Shown here one piece after another: positions 34,048 to 43,972 of a stretch of DNA of 58,047 nucleotides. The position numbers and the translations under genes were made by a program. The notes under the pieces are model-generated. The model had not been told where the DNA came from, did no database searches, and was given only the letters and a program-made list of their open reading frames with translations. Numbering within the stretch: position 1 is the first letter of the stretch; every line of letters starts with the position of its first letter. Location: assembly GCF_001921205.1 (NCBI RefSeq), contig NZ_MSIE01000041.1, positions 1-58,047 of the forward strand, read 5' to 3'. Source of the stretch: Actinophytocola xanthii (lineage in GTDB: Bacteria; Actinomycetota; Actinomycetes; Mycobacteriales; Pseudonocardiaceae).

Positions 34048-37000
34048 GTGGGCGAGGTGAGCCGGGCGGCACGCGATCCGCTGGTCGACCGCGCCGTCCG
34101 GCTGTTCGAGTTCCTCGGGCGCGTGCAGCAGCTGCGCGCGACGCCCCCGCGCGAGGTGGACGGGTACCGCGCCGTGCACTGGCTCGGCGACCTCCCCGAG
34201 CATCCCGCCGTCCTGGGAGCGCACCGGGGCGAGCCGGGACCGGACGACCCGATCCTCACCCTCGACCGCGTCGTCCGGGTCGAGCCGCCGGAGCCGGCCG
34301 GGTTCACCGTCGAGCACTGGGACGACCCCGCCCTCACCCCACCCCCGCCCGAGGACCCCGTCCTGCGCGAGCGGTACGACGCCTGGCTCGCCCCCTGGCG
34401 CGCCTGGGCGGACCGGGAGCTCGCCGACCGGGCGGTCCGGGACGCCTACGGGCGCCTGTTCGCCACCTACGTCGCGGCGAGCGGAAGCCCCGAGGAGCTG
34501 GAGCTCGTCCTCGGCGTCGGCTGCCTCGTCTGGTCCCCCGCCGGACACCCGCGGGTGCGCCGGCACCTGCTCACCGTCCCGGTGGCGGTCGACCTCGACG
34601 ACGACACCGGACGGCTGACCGTGCGGCGCGCGGACGCGGTCGACGGTGCCGACCTCGAGCTGGACATGCTCGACCCCGGGGTGGTGCCCAACCCCGGTCA
34701 CCTCGACGAGATCCGCACCGCCGCCGCCGCGCTCGCCACCCACCCGCTGCTGCGTGCCGAGACCGGCGCGCTGGTGCGCCGGGCGGTGCACACGCTGGAC
34801 CCGGCCGCGGAGTACCACGACGCGGACACCGCGCCGGCCGGGGCCGAGCACGCCGTCGCCTCGTTCGCGCCGGCGGTCATCCTGCGCCGGCGCGGCCAGC
34901 AGGGGCTGGTGGAGATCTACGAGACCATCGTCGAGCAGCTGACCGGCGCCGGCGAGGTCCCCGACGGGCTGCTGCCGCTGGTCGACCCCGACCACCGACC
35001 CGCGTCGGGCACCGCCACCCCCGGCGGCGGTGCGCTCGTCACCGTGGACGGCGACGACTTCCTGCCGCTGCCGGTCAACGAGACCCAGCTGCGCATCGTC
35101 CGACAGGTGGACGGGCAGGCCCAGACCCTCGTCCAGGGCCCGCCAGGCACCGGCAAGACCCACACCGCGGCGGCGCTGCTGTCGCACCTGCTCGCCCAGG
35201 GCAAGCGGGTGCTGGTCACCGCGCACACCGACCGCGCGCTGCGGGAGGTCCGGGCCAAGCTCCCGGCCGCGGTGAAACCGCTCTCGGTCGCGGTCGTGGG
35301 TACCTCGCGGGAGGACATGTCCGACCTCAAGGTCGCCGTCGAGCGGATCGGGGCCGCCGCCGTCGAGCACGACGACGCCGAGGCCGAGCTCACCGAGCAG
35401 CGGTGCCAGGAGATGATCGAGCGGCTCGGCCGACGGCGGGCGGAGCTGCGGCGCCAGCTTGTCGCCGCGCGCGCCGAGGAGGTGCGCGAGCACGAGCACG
35501 CCGGCCACCGCGGGACCCTGGCCGCGATCGCCCGCCGGCTCGCCGCCGAGGCACCCCGGTTCGACTGGCTGGGAGAGCTCGCCGACGTCCGGTCCGACCA
35601 GGAGCCGCCGCTGCCGGTCGGCGAGGTTCTCGAGTGGCACCGGCTGCTGACCGACCGGGTGCTCGCCGAGGACGAGCTCGAGTCCTCCGGGCGGCTGGTG
35701 GACCTCGCCGCCGTGCCGCCACCGCCCGGGTTCGCCGACCTGGTCGCCGGGGAGCGGGCGGCCGCGGCGGAGGAGCAGCGGCACGAGCGGCACCGCACGC
35801 ATCCGGCGCTGGAGGCCCTGCGCGGCCTCGACCCCGGCGCTCGCGGCCGGCTGCGCCGGCGACTGCGCGAGCTGGCGGAGGAGGCCGAGCACCTGGCCCG
35901 GCGCCGAGAGGCGTGGATGAACGACGCGCTGGCCGACATCCGCTCGGATCGCGGCCGGCCCTGGCACGCCCGCGCCGAGCAGCTCGCGGCGCTGACCGCC
36001 CAGGCACAGCGACTCGCCGCCGAACTCGGTCCACTACGGACAGTCGAGGTGGACGGAAACCCGGTTCTGCTTGTGGCGCAGGCACAGCAGCTGCACGCCC
36101 ACCTGCGTGGCGGCGCGCTGCGGACCCAGCCGGACGGCATGCCGAAGCTCGGCGCGCTGACACCGAAACCGGTCAAACAGGCGGCCGCGCTGTTCGGGCA
36201 GGTCCGGGTGGACGGGCTGCCGCCGACCAGCGCCGAGCAGGTCGGCGCGTTCCTCGTCTGGGCCGAGCTCGCCAAGGTCCTCGCCGCGCTCGACCGGACC
36301 TGGCCAGACGGTGTCGCCGCCCCGGCGGGCTCGGTGCACGAACGCGTCCAGTGGCACGGTGCCGAGCTGGACCAGCTGCACCGCGTACTGCGCCTGTCCG
36401 CGGCGCTGGAGGCCGAGCAGCGCGAGCTGACCGGCGCCGGTCTCCCCCGTCCGGACTGGACCGACCTGGACGCCGTGCGCGCCTACGCCGACCTCGTCGA
36501 GGTCGCGGACGCGGCGCAGGCGCACGCCGCCGCGACGGTGCCGCTGCGCCGGATCGAGGGCACGCTCGCGGCCGCGGCGGCGCACGCGGACGCCGCACCG
36601 TGCCTGCGGGCACTGCGCCGCGCCGCTCGCGACCGCGACCCGGACGCCTACGCCACCGCCTACCGCCGCATCGAGCGGCTGCACGAGGTCCGCGACCTGA
36701 CCGCGCGGCGCGAGGAGCTGGGCGGGCGGCTGGGCGCCGTCGCGCCTCGGCTGCGCACCGCCGTCGAGCGGTCGCCGGTGGAGTGGGGCGAGCGCCTCGC
36801 CTCGTTCGACCGGGCGTGGTCGTGGGCCTCGGCCAGGGCCTGGGTGCTCACCCGGGGCGCGACCGACGTCAACGCGCTCCAGTCCGAGGTCGGTCTCACC
36901 GAGGAGCGGATCCGGGGGGAGGTCGAGCGGCTGGCCGCGACGCGGGCCTGGCGGCACGCCGTCTCCCCGGACCGGTTGACCGGGCAGGCCAGGGCGAACC

Positions 37001-38370
37001 TCGAGCACTACGCGTACCTGGTGCGGCGCCTGGGGAAGGGCACCGGGCGCTACGCGCCGCAGCGGCGGGCCGAGGTGCGCCAGGCGATGGACCGCTGCCG
37101 TCCGGCCGTGCCGGTGTGGATCATGCCCGTGTACCGGATCGCGGAACAGCTGCGGATCGGGCGGGACATGTTCGACGTCGTCATCGTGGACGAGGCGTCC
37201 CAGGCCGGCCTGGAGGCGACGTTCCTGCAGTACCTCGCGCCGCGCATGGTCGTCATCGGCGACGACAAGCAGGTCTCGCCCTCGGCGGTGGGCGTCGACC
37301 AGCAGCAGCTGCGTGACCTCGCCCGGCAGTACCTCGGCGACGACCCGTACCGGTCGGCCTGGCAGGACCCGCGGCGCAGCCTGTTCGACGAGGCGAGGAT
37401 GCGTTACCGCGGCCTGCTCACGCTGACCGAGCATCGCCGGTGCGTGCCGGAGATCATCGCGTTCTCGAACCGGGTCGCCTACGAGCCCGAGGGCGTGCGG
37501 CTGGTGCCCGTTCGCCAGTACGGCGCCGACCGCCTGGAGCCGGTGAAGGCGGTGTACCTGCCCGAGGGCCACGTGCTGGGCACGACGAACAAGGTGAACC
37601 CGGTCGAGGTCGAGGCGGTGGTGGAGCAGCTGGAGAAGTGCATCGCCGACCCGCGCTACGACGGGATGACGTTCGGCGTGATCTCGCTGCTCGGCACCGC
37701 CCAGGCGAAGGCCGTGGAGAAGCGCCTGCTGGAGCGGGTCGCGCCGGAGGACTGGGTGGCTCGCGACCTCCGGTGCGGGGACGCCGCCGACTTCCAGGGC
37801 GCGGAGCGCGACGTGGTGTTCCTGACGATGGTGGCGGCCGGCCCGGCGCAGGTTCCGCTGACCGGGGACCGCTACGTGCAGCGGTACAACGTCGCGGCGT
37901 CGCGGGCGCGCGAGCAGATGTGGCTGTTCCACTCGATCCCACCGGGCGCGCTCGCCAACCCCGAGGACATGCGCTTCCAACTGCTCGACCACTGCTACGG
38001 CCTCGACGGCGGGCAGGAGAGCTACCTGCGCGGGCCGGCGCCGGAGGAGACGCTGGTCGAGCCGTTCCCGTCGCTGCTGCACCAGCACGTCGCGAACCGC
38101 CTGCTGGCGCTGGGGTACGCGGTGTCGCCGGATCTCGTGGTGGTCGGCGGCCGGTCGCGGCTGGGCGTCCTCTGCGCCGACGACACCTGGCAGGGCGAGG
38201 CGGCCTACGTGCGGGAGCTGGCCAGGCAGCGCGACCTGGAACGGTGCGGCTGGCGGTTCTTCCGGGTGCGGGCCTCGTCGTTCTACGCCGACGAGGCGGG
38301 CGTGCTCGCCCGGCTCACCGCGGTGCTGCGCGAGCTGGACATCCACCCCCTTAGGGGCGACCCGGAATAG
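34048..38370 (+). CDS. very large SF1 (Dna2/Upf1-like) helicase with degenerate Vsr-like nuclease tail
   Basis: A 1440-residue protein, GTG start. Residues about 1-340: N-terminal region of unknown fold. Motif I GPPGTGKTHTAAALL near 365, then a 650-residue insertion rich in charged helices, probably coiled coil. Motif II VIVDEASQAG near 1045, motif III VIGDDKQVSPSAVG, motif IV LTEHRRCVPEIIAFSN, motif V DFQGAERDVVFLTM near 1250 and motif VI VAASRAREQMWLFH. The last 90 residues (LALGYAVSPDLVV, ARQRDLERCGWRFFRVRASS) match the Vsr/DUF559 nuclease that caps such helicases, but the catalytic segment is shortened and VECDGD reads VLCADD. ATP-dependent nucleic acid translocation is expected; related proteins occur in phage defence. 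Confidence 0.88.
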   Translation: MGEVSRAARDPLVDRAVRLFEFLGRVQQLRATPPREVDGYRAVHWLGDLPEHPAVLGAHRGEPGPDDPILTLDRVVRVEPPEPAGFTVEHWDDPALTPPPPEDPVLRERYDAWLAPWRAWADRELADRAVRDAYGRLFATYVAASGSPEELELVLGVGCLVWSPAGHPRVRRHLLTVPVAVDLDDDTGRLTVRRADAVDGADLELDMLDPGVVPNPGHLDEIRTAAAALATHPLLRAETGALVRRAVHTLDPAAEYHDADTAPAGAEHAVASFAPAVILRRRGQQGLVEIYETIVEQLTGAGEVPDGLLPLVDPDHRPASGTATPGGGALVTVDGDDFLPLPVNETQLRIVRQVDGQAQTLVQGPPGTGKTHTAAALLSHLLAQGKRVLVTAHTDRALREVRAKLPAAVKPLSVAVVGTSREDMSDLKVAVERIGAAAVEHDDAEAELTEQRCQEMIERLGRRRAELRRQLVAARAEEVREHEHAGHRGTLAAIARRLAAEAPRFDWLGELADVRSDQEPPLPVGEVLEWHRLLTDRVLAEDELESSGRLVDLAAVPPPPGFADLVAGERAAAAEEQRHERHRTHPALEALRGLDPGARGRLRRRLRELAEEAEHLARRREAWMNDALADIRSDRGRPWHARAEQLAALTAQAQRLAAELGPLRTVEVDGNPVLLVAQAQQLHAHLRGGALRTQPDGMPKLGALTPKPVKQAAALFGQVRVDGLPPTSAEQVGAFLVWAELAKVLAALDRTWPDGVAAPAGSVHERVQWHGAELDQLHRVLRLSAALEAEQRELTGAGLPRPDWTDLDAVRAYADLVEVADAAQAHAAATVPLRRIEGTLAAAAAHADAAPCLRALRRAARDRDPDAYATAYRRIERLHEVRDLTARREELGGRLGAVAPRLRTAVERSPVEWGERLASFDRAWSWASARAWVLTRGATDVNALQSEVGLTEERIRGEVERLAATRAWRHAVSPDRLTGQARANLEHYAYLVRRLGKGTGRYAPQRRAEVRQAMDRCRPAVPVWIMPVYRIAEQLRIGRDMFDVVIVDEASQAGLEATFLQYLAPRMVVIGDDKQVSPSAVGVDQQQLRDLARQYLGDDPYRSAWQDPRRSLFDEARMRYRGLLTLTEHRRCVPEIIAFSNRVAYEPEGVRLVPVRQYGADRLEPVKAVYLPEGHVLGTTNKVNPVEVEAVVEQLEKCIADPRYDGMTFGVISLLGTAQAKAVEKRLLERVAPEDWVARDLRCGDAADFQGAERDVVFLTMVAAGPAQVPLTGDRYVQRYNVAASRAREQMWLFHSIPPGALANPEDMRFQLLDHCYGLDGGQESYLRGPAPEETLVEPFPSLLHQHVANRLLALGYAVSPDLVVVGGRSRLGVLCADDTWQGEAAYVRELARQRDLERCGWRFFRVRASSFYADEAGVLARLTAVLRELDIHPLRGDPE

Positions 38371-38427
38371 TCACCCATGTCCGCCCAGAGGGTGGCCGCG
38401 TCCGGAACGCGGACGCACCATGGCTGT

Positions 38428-38742
38428 ATGAGCCACGAACTGTCCAGCGCCGAGCTGCGGGCCATCACGTTGTCGGACGACCCGACACGGCGCTACCGGG
38501 TCGACGCCACCCTCGAGATCGTCGTCCACGACCTGGACGCGCTGCGGGCGGCGGCACGCAGGGCCTTCGACCACGGCCGGTTCCGCAGCGAACAGGAACG
38601 CAGGGCCGCCTGGGCCGCGATCGAGAACCACCCCGACCGCCTGCTCTCCCAGGCAATGGACTTCGCCCGGCTCACCGAGGACATCCCCGGCATCATCGGC
38701 CAGGCCGCCCAGTGGACCGTCCGCCGCTCCGACGCCGCGTGA
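38428..38742 (+). CDS. small hypothetical protein, 104 aa
   Basis: ATG 38428 follows the helicase stop by 57 bases. The protein is soluble with mixed strand and helix (SSAELRAITLSDDPTRRYRV, then VHDLDALRAAARRAFD, then LTEDIPGIIGQAAQWTVRR). No known domain recognised. It may be co-transcribed with the helicase. A 15-bp bidirectional hairpin at 38804 follows. Confidence 0.6.
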   Translation: MSHELSSAELRAITLSDDPTRRYRVDATLEIVVHDLDALRAAARRAFDHGRFRSEQERRAAWAAIENHPDRLLSQAMDFARLTEDIPGIIGQAAQWTVRRSDAA

Positions 38743-38803
38743 GCCGAACGCGACGTCAGCGGCCGGAGCGGCGGACTCGCACCCGCCGGCACGACGACGC
38801 GGC

Positions 38804-38836
38804 AGGGCCGCACGGGTTCCGAACCCGCGCGGCCCT
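38804..38836. terminator. bidirectional terminator hairpin
   Basis: AGGGCCGCACGGGTT pairs with AACCCGCGCGGCCCT (one mismatch) around three bases, between the converging 38428 gene and chemoreceptor gene. Followed by TT on the plus strand only. Confidence 0.75.
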
Positions 38837-38853
38837 TGACCGGTCCGAAGCGA

Positions 38854-40452
38854 CTAGAACCGGAACTGCCCAACCAGTGTCTGGAGCTGCCCGGACACCG
38901 CTGCCAACTCGTCGGCGGCGCGCTGGGACTCCTCCACCTCCTCGCTGGCGGCTCGGGCCGCCGCGGCCACCCCGGTGATGTTGCCCGCGATGTCCTGCGA
39001 GCCGGTCGCGGCCTCGGTCACGCTGCGGTTCATCTCCGACGTGGTCGCGGTCTGCTCCTCGACAGCCGCGGCGATCGACTGCTGGTAGGAGTTCATCTGC
39101 CCGATCACGTTCGCCACCTCGCTGATCGCGCTCACCGCCTTGGTGGTGTCGGCCTGGATCGCCTCGATCCGACCGGAGATGTCCTCGGTCGCCCTGGCGG
39201 TCTCCTGCGACAGCTCCTTGACCTCGTTGGCCACCACCGCGAAGCCCTTGCCGGCCTCGCCGGCGCGCGCCGACTCGATCGTCGCGTTGAGGGCCAACAG
39301 GTTCGTCTGCTCCGCGATCGAGGAGATCACCTTGACCACGTCGCCGATCGTGCGGCTGGAGTCGCCGAGGCGCTCCACGGTCATCGTGGTGCCCTCCATC
39401 GCGGTGACGGCCTGCGCGGCGACGGAGGCCGCCTCGGCCGCGTTCTGCGCGATCTGCCGGATCGACAGGCCCATCTCCTCCGAGCCGGTGGCGACGGCGT
39501 GCACGTTGCGCGACACCTCGCCGGCCGCGGTGGCCACGGCCTCGGCCTGGGTGGAGGACTCCTGGGTGGTCCCCGCCATCCGCTGGGACAACCCGCCGAT
39601 CCGCTCGCTGGCCTTGCCGAGCCGGTCCGCGCTGGTCGAGAACGCGACCAGCACCTCGCTGATCCTCGCCAGCGCACCGTTCATCGACCGACCGAGCTGC
39701 CCGATCTCGTCATTGGACATGCCGTCGATACGCCGGGTGAGGTCGCCGTCCGCGACCGCGGACATCACCTCGCTGGCCTTGGCCAGCGGACGCGTGATGC
39801 CCCGGGTGAGCCACCACGCGACGAGCACGCCGAGCAGTACCGCCAGCGCGCACATCAACAGCATCAGCATCAGGAAGTGATCCGCGATCGAACGCGCGTC
39901 CGCGCTGTTCTCCTGGTTCATCGCCTCTTCGAGGTCGATCAGCTTGTTGATCGACGCCAGCCACGCGATGAACTGCGGCTTCGCCTGCTCGGTCAGCACC
40001 GCGAGCGCCTGCTCGTTCCGACCGGCGTCGCGCAGGCTGATGACCTGGTCGATCAACGGCAAGGTCTTCGCCTCGATCGCCTGGATGGCGGCCAGGTCGG
40101 CCTTCTCCTCGGCGTTGACCTTGCTCGCGTCCGCGAAGATCTCGTCCATCTTCGTCGCCGAGTCGGCGTAGTTGCCGGCCAGCGTGGCGATCGTGTCGAC
40201 CTCCGTCCGGACGTCGGCAGGCGTGGTCGCCAGCACCACGTCACGGAGGCTGATCGCCCGGTCGTGCACGCTGCCACGGAAGTTGATCGCGTACCGCTGC
40301 TTCACGCTGTTGTTGTCGTTGATCGTGCTCAGCCGGTCGTTGATCGCCTCGACGCGGGTCACACCGACGCCGGTGAGCACCACCATGCCGAGAACGACAA
40401 CGCCGAACCCGATGCCGAGTCTGCGGCTGATCTTCATGTTAGAGAGTTGCAT
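38854..40452 (-). CDS. methyl-accepting chemotaxis protein
   Basis: A 532-residue chemoreceptor. TM1 ([20 protein letters not shown], residues about 10-30), a four-helix-bundle periplasmic-type sensor (to about 185), TM2 ([20 protein letters not shown]), a HAMP domain ([20 protein letters not shown]) and a long signalling coiled coil whose hairpin tip [23 protein letters not shown] is intact (only part quoted: [16 protein letters not shown]). ATG 40452 with AGGAG five bases away. Chemotaxis genes are uncommon in actinomycetes; no che or flagellar genes are in the window, so it may feed a remote Che cluster. Ligand unknown. Confidence 0.93.
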   Translation of the reverse strand: MQLSNMKISRRLGIGFGVVVLGMVVLTGVGVTRVEAINDRLSTINDNNSVKQRYAINFRGSVHDRAISLRDVVLATTPADVRTEVDTIATLAGNYADSATKMDEIFADASKVNAEEKADLAAIQAIEAKTLPLIDQVISLRDAGRNEQALAVLTEQAKPQFIAWLASINKLIDLEEAMNQENSADARSIADHFLMLMLLMCALAVLLGVLVAWWLTRGITRPLAKASEVMSAVADGDLTRRIDGMSNDEIGQLGRSMNGALARISEVLVAFSTSADRLGKASERIGGLSQRMAGTTQESSTQAEAVATAAGEVSRNVHAVATGSEEMGLSIRQIAQNAAEAASVAAQAVTAMEGTTMTVERLGDSSRTIGDVVKVISSIAEQTNLLALNATIESARAGEAGKGFAVVANEVKELSQETARATEDISGRIEAIQADTTKAVSAISEVANVIGQMNSYQQSIAAAVEEQTATTSEMNRSVTEAATGSQDIAGNITGVAAAARAASEEVEESQRAADELAAVSGQLQTLVGQFRF

Positions 40453-40561
40453 CGTCGCTCCTGGGTGTGGCACTCGTCGGGTCAGAGCAGTGCCACGCGG
40501 AGGATCGGCGGGTGAGGCCCGTAGCTGAGGAGTCGCGGAGGGTCCGTGTCGCGGAACCGCC

Positions 40562-41059
40562 TCAGCCCGCCTCCTGCCCCGACGGGCGCACGGCCTGCTT
40601 GACCAGTACGGCGAGCCTCTCCCAGGCCTCCTCCCCCGGGTCGGTCAGCGCGTAGGACGTGGGCCACAGCCCGCTCCCCTCGTCGAGGTTCGCCTCCGCG
40701 CTGAACCCGAACGTCGAGTAGCGCTCCTTGTCCATCCGCCCGCTGCGGAAGAAGCACACCACCTTCCCCTTCCTGGCGTAGGCGGGCTGCCCGTAGTACA
40801 GCTTCGGCGCCAGTTCCGGGGCGGCGGTCGTCACGACCGCGTGGACGCGCTCGGCGAGCACACGGTCCGACTCCGGCATCTCCGCGATCTTCGCCAGCAC
40901 GTCGGCCTCGTCGGCTGCCGCCTTGTTCGCGCCGCGCCCGCGCCGCGCCTGCGCCTTGAGCTCCGCCGCCCGCTCCTTCATCGCGGCGCGTTCCTGCTCG
41001 GAGAACCCGCCCTCGGAGGACGTGCTCCTGGTCTTTCCGCCGGCCTTCGATGCAGCCAT
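40562..41059 (-). CDS. DUF1801 (iron-chaperone-like YdhG fold) protein
   Basis: A 165-residue protein with a Lys/Arg/Ala-rich N-terminal helix (residues about 20-50: [20 protein letters not shown]), then the DUF1801 core ([60 protein letters not shown]). The fold is known in Fra/YdhG-like proteins; the biochemical role is uncertain. ATG 41059 follows AGGAGGAG with eight-base spacing. Monocistronic by its spacing from MCP and IclR genes. Confidence 0.85.
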   Translation of the reverse strand: MAASKAGGKTRSTSSEGGFSEQERAAMKERAAELKAQARRGRGANKAAADEADVLAKIAEMPESDRVLAERVHAVVTTAAPELAPKLYYGQPAYARKGKVVCFFRSGRMDKERYSTFGFSAEANLDEGSGLWPTSYALTDPGEEAWERLAVLVKQAVRPSGQEAG

Positions 41060-41154
41060 CGTCGATGCTCCTCCTGCTCCGGTCAGGTGATCTTCCTCCA
41101 CGCTAGACACGGTGCGAGGCGCACGCTTCTCGATTCCTGACGAGGTGCTCGACG

Positions 41155-41937
41155 TCAGGCGCGGCGAGCCCGGGGGCCGGGAAGGTCGGCCTCCACCAGC
41201 GCCGCCGTTCGCAGCAGTGGGGGCAGCAGCTCGCGGCGCATGGCCTCCAACGACGTCCGGCTCGCGTGGGCGGACACGTTCAGCGCGGCCACCACGGCAC
41301 CGGACCGGTCGCGGATCGGCACCGCGAGCGCGCGCAGGCCCTCCTCCAGCTCCTGGTTGACCAGCGACCACCCCTGCCCCCGCACCCGGGCGATCTCCGC
41401 CCGCAGCGCCGCCACCGACGCCACGGTGCGGGCGGTCAACCGCTCGAGGCGCACCGACGACAGGTACTCGACCAGCGCGTCCTCCGGCAACCCGGCCAGC
41501 AGCACCCGACCCATCGACGTCGCGTACGCGGGGAACCGGGTGCCGACGCTGATCGACACCGTCATGATCCGGCTGACCGGCACGCGGGCCACGTAGACCA
41601 CGTCGTGGCCGTCCAGGACCGACACCGACGAGGACTCGTTCACCTCGCCGACCAGCGCCTCCAGGTGCGGCTCGGCCACTTCGGGCAGGGTCAGGCTGGA
41701 CAGGTACGCGTACCCCAGCTCGAGGACCTTCGCGGTCAGCGAGAAGAACCGGCCGTCGCTGCGAACGTAGCCGAGCGACTCGAGGGTCAGCAGGAAGCGG
41801 CGGGCGACGGCGCGGGTGACGCCGGTGACCGCGGCGACCTCGCTCAGCGTCAGCTCGGGGTGCTCCTGGTCGAAGGCGCGGACCACCGCCAGGCCGCGTT
41901 CGAGCGACTGCACGAAGTCCGAGCCCCGCCCGGCCAC
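41155..41937 (-). CDS. IclR-family regulator, PcaR/PcaU-like
   Basis: A 260-residue regulator. N-terminal winged HTH (VQSLERGLAVVRAFDQEHPE; LSEVAAVTGVTRAVARRFLL) and C-terminal IclR effector domain (AEPHLEALVGEVNESSSVSV; VSISVGTRFPAYATSMGRVL; ALAVPIRDRSGAVVAALNVS). PcaR and PcaU regulate beta-ketoadipate genes in response to protocatechuate or beta-ketoadipate. It is the last gene of the leftward pca operon, 24 bases after pcaG, so autoregulatory control of pcaIJHG and of the divergent transporter-pobA unit is likely (inference). Palindromes in the divergent promoter are candidate sites. Confidence 0.9.
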   Translation of the reverse strand: MAGRGSDFVQSLERGLAVVRAFDQEHPELTLSEVAAVTGVTRAVARRFLLTLESLGYVRSDGRFFSLTAKVLELGYAYLSSLTLPEVAEPHLEALVGEVNESSSVSVLDGHDVVYVARVPVSRIMTVSISVGTRFPAYATSMGRVLLAGLPEDALVEYLSSVRLERLTARTVASVAALRAEIARVRGQGWSLVNQELEEGLRALAVPIRDRSGAVVAALNVSAHASRTSLEAMRRELLPPLLRTAALVEADLPGPRARRA

Positions 41938-41961
41938 CGGCCCACCCCCGTCCCACGAGAA

Positions 41962-42513
41962 CTAGACGCTGAAGAACACGGTCTCCCGCTCGCCCTGCAG
42001 CCGGATGTCGAAGACGTATCCGTCCTGCGCGACAGCTGCTACCAGGGTCTCCCGCCGGTCGGACGAAAGGGCCGACAGTACCGGGTCCTCCGCGTTCGCG
42101 GGCTGTCCGGCGAAGTAGACCCGGGTCACCACACGGTCGAGCAGCCCGCGCGCGAACACCGACAGGTCGATGTGCGGGGCCTGCAGCCGCCCGTCGACGC
42201 CGGGGACGCGACCCGGCAGCACCGTCCGGATGCCCCAGCGGCCCTCGTCGTCGGTCGCCGAGCGGCCGTAACCGCGGAAGCCGGAGACCGCGCCGCGCGG
42301 GTCGTCGGGGTGGTCGAACCGGCCTTCCGGTGAGGCCTGCCAGCTCTCGACCAGCGCGTCCGGCACCGGTTCCCCCGCGCCGTCGAACACCCTGCCCCGC
42401 AACCAGAACGCGCCCGGCTCCGATTCCGGCACGACGTCCGGACCGTCCAACCAGGTCAGGGCGTGGGAGAAGAACGGGCCGACCGTCTGGGAGGGAGTGA
42501 GACCGAAACTCAC
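41962..42513 (-). CDS. pcaG: protocatechuate 3,4-dioxygenase alpha subunit
   Basis: A 183-residue intradiol dioxygenase subunit beginning SFGLTPSQTVGPFFSHALTW, the usual PcaG N-terminus. It lacks the Tyr/His iron ligands, as alpha subunits do, but retains HIDLSVFARGLLDRVVTRVY and the fold. With PcaH it cleaves protocatechuate to 3-carboxy-cis,cis-muconate. The GTG start overlaps the pcaH stop (GTGA). Confidence 0.95.
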   Translation of the reverse strand: MSFGLTPSQTVGPFFSHALTWLDGPDVVPESEPGAFWLRGRVFDGAGEPVPDALVESWQASPEGRFDHPDDPRGAVSGFRGYGRSATDDEGRWGIRTVLPGRVPGVDGRLQAPHIDLSVFARGLLDRVVTRVYFAGQPANAEDPVLSALSSDRRETLVAAVAQDGYVFDIRLQGERETVFFSV

Positions 42514-43220
42514 GACGTCTCCACCGGGGTCTGCTCGCGCCCGCGCAGCACGATGTCGAACCGGTAGGCCAGGGCCCACTCCGGCTCGGTCTCGGACAGG
42601 TCGAACGAGGAGATCATCCGGCCCCTGGCCGCCTCGGGAACCGCGTTGTAGATGGGGTCCTGGAAGAACAGCGGGTCCCCCGGGAAGTACATCTGGGTTA
42701 CCAGCCGCTGCACGAACGCCCGCCCGAACAACGAGAAGTGGAGGTGGGTCGCGCGCCAGGCGTTCTCGTGGTTGCGCCACGGGTAGGCCCCGGGCTTGAT
42801 CGTGACGAACCGGTACCGGCCCGTCGAGTCGGTCAGGCAGCGCCCCACGCCGGTGAAGTTGGGGTCAAGCGGTGCCGGGTGCTGGTCGCGGGCATGTGCG
42901 TAGCGACCGGCGGAGTTGGCCTGCCACAGCTCGACCAGGGTGTCCGGGACCGCGCGCCCGTCGCTGTCCAGTACCCGGCCGTGCACGATGATCCGCTCGC
43001 CCAGCGGCTCACCGTCGTGCTGGCGGGTCAGGTCGCTGTCGGTGGGCAGCACCCGCCCCTCCCCCAGAACCGGGCCGGTGATCTCGGTCAGCGTGTGCGG
43101 CAGCGGCACCGGCGCCTGGTGCGGGGCACGCAGCACCGTCGAGCCGTAGCCGGGCGAGGCGAGCGGCGGGTGCGTCCCACCGGGGTCGCGCCGGTAGCCG
43201 GGCACGACGAGATCGGTCAC
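42510..43220 (-). CDS. pcaH: protocatechuate 3,4-dioxygenase beta subunit
   Basis: A 236-residue catalytic subunit. Iron ligands Tyr in AGRYAHARDQH and Tyr in PGAYPWRNHENAWR, and the His pair in ATHLHFSLFG, are all present, so the Fe(III) site is intact. N-terminal assembly arm (GYRRDPGGTHPPLASPGYGS) is typical. Catalyses intradiol ring cleavage of protocatechuate, joining PobA's product to the beta-ketoadipate pathway. The ATG start overlaps pcaJ's stop by four bases. Confidence 0.96.
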   Translation of the reverse strand: MTDLVVPGYRRDPGGTHPPLASPGYGSTVLRAPHQAPVPLPHTLTEITGPVLGEGRVLPTDSDLTRQHDGEPLGERIIVHGRVLDSDGRAVPDTLVELWQANSAGRYAHARDQHPAPLDPNFTGVGRCLTDSTGRYRFVTIKPGAYPWRNHENAWRATHLHFSLFGRAFVQRLVTQMYFPGDPLFFQDPIYNAVPEAARGRMISSFDLSETEPEWALAYRFDIVLRGREQTPVETS

Positions 43221-43972
43221 GGCTTGCTCCTTTCGACGAGTCCGCGCAGCACGGTCAGCTCCTCCTCGGTGGGCGGCTCGGTGACCTCGAGCGACGGTGC
43301 GACCTTCAGCTCCCAGCCGGTCGCCGCGCGGACGTCGGCCACGTCCACGCCCGGGTGCACCCTGGTCAGGGTCAGCTCGCGGGTGACCGGGTCCGGCTCG
43401 AGCACGCCGACGTCGGTTACCACCCGCACCGGTCCCCGGCCGCGCAGGCCCAGCTTCTCCCTGGCGTCGTGGCCGGCGCCGAAGCCGACCGAGGTGACGA
43501 AGTCGAGCCGCTCCACGAACGTCCGCGGGCTCTGCCGCACCATGATGAACACCTCGCGGCAGGACGCCGCGATCTCCGGGGCGCCGCCCGAGCCCGGCAG
43601 CCGCACCCGGGGGTGCGCGTAGTCCCCGCCGATGAAGGTGGTGTTCAGGTTGGCGTAGCGGTCCAGCTGCGCGGCGGACAGGAAGCCGACGTCGATCCGG
43701 CCCGGCTGGAGCCAGTAGTTGAAGATCTCCGGGACGCTCACGACCGCGTCCGCCGTCTCGGCCAGCTCACCGTCCCCGATGGACAGCGGGAGCCGGGTTG
43801 GCTTCGCGCCGACGGCGCCGGACTCGTAGATCAGCACGAGGTCCGGGTTGTGCACGCGTCGGGCGAGGTTGGCCGCGGTACTCGGCAGGCCGATGCCGAC
43901 GAAGCACGACACGTGTCCGACCAGTGACCGTGCGGCCTCGACCGACATCATCTCGTCGGTTGTCCAGCTCAT
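43217..43972 (-). CDS. pcaJ: 3-oxoadipate CoA-transferase beta subunit
   Basis: A 251-residue class I CoA-transferase subunit. The glutamate nucleophile region reads LVLIYESGAVGAKP, where Glu forms the CoA thioester, and GGDYAHPRVRLPGSGGAPEI provides the glycine loop. It converts 3-oxoadipate and succinyl-CoA to 3-oxoadipyl-CoA with PcaI. ATG 43972 overlaps the pcaI stop by four bases. GTG-free coupling throughout the operon supports a single mRNA pcaI-J-H-G-iclR. Confidence 0.93.
   Translation of the reverse strand: MSWTTDEMMSVEAARSLVGHVSCFVGIGLPSTAANLARRVHNPDLVLIYESGAVGAKPTRLPLSIGDGELAETADAVVSVPEIFNYWLQPGRIDVGFLSAAQLDRYANLNTTFIGGDYAHPRVRLPGSGGAPEIAASCREVFIMVRQSPRTFVERLDFVTSVGFGAGHDAREKLGLRGRGPVRVVTDVGVLEPDPVTRELTLTRVHPGVDVADVRAATGWELKVAPSLEVTEPPTEEELTVLRGLVERSKP

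Noticed and set aside
33775-38346. Long minus-strand frames opposite the MBL-fold and helicase genes
   Set aside because: Low-complexity Arg/Gly/Ala translations without motifs; the plus strand has complete helicase and hydrolase motifs.
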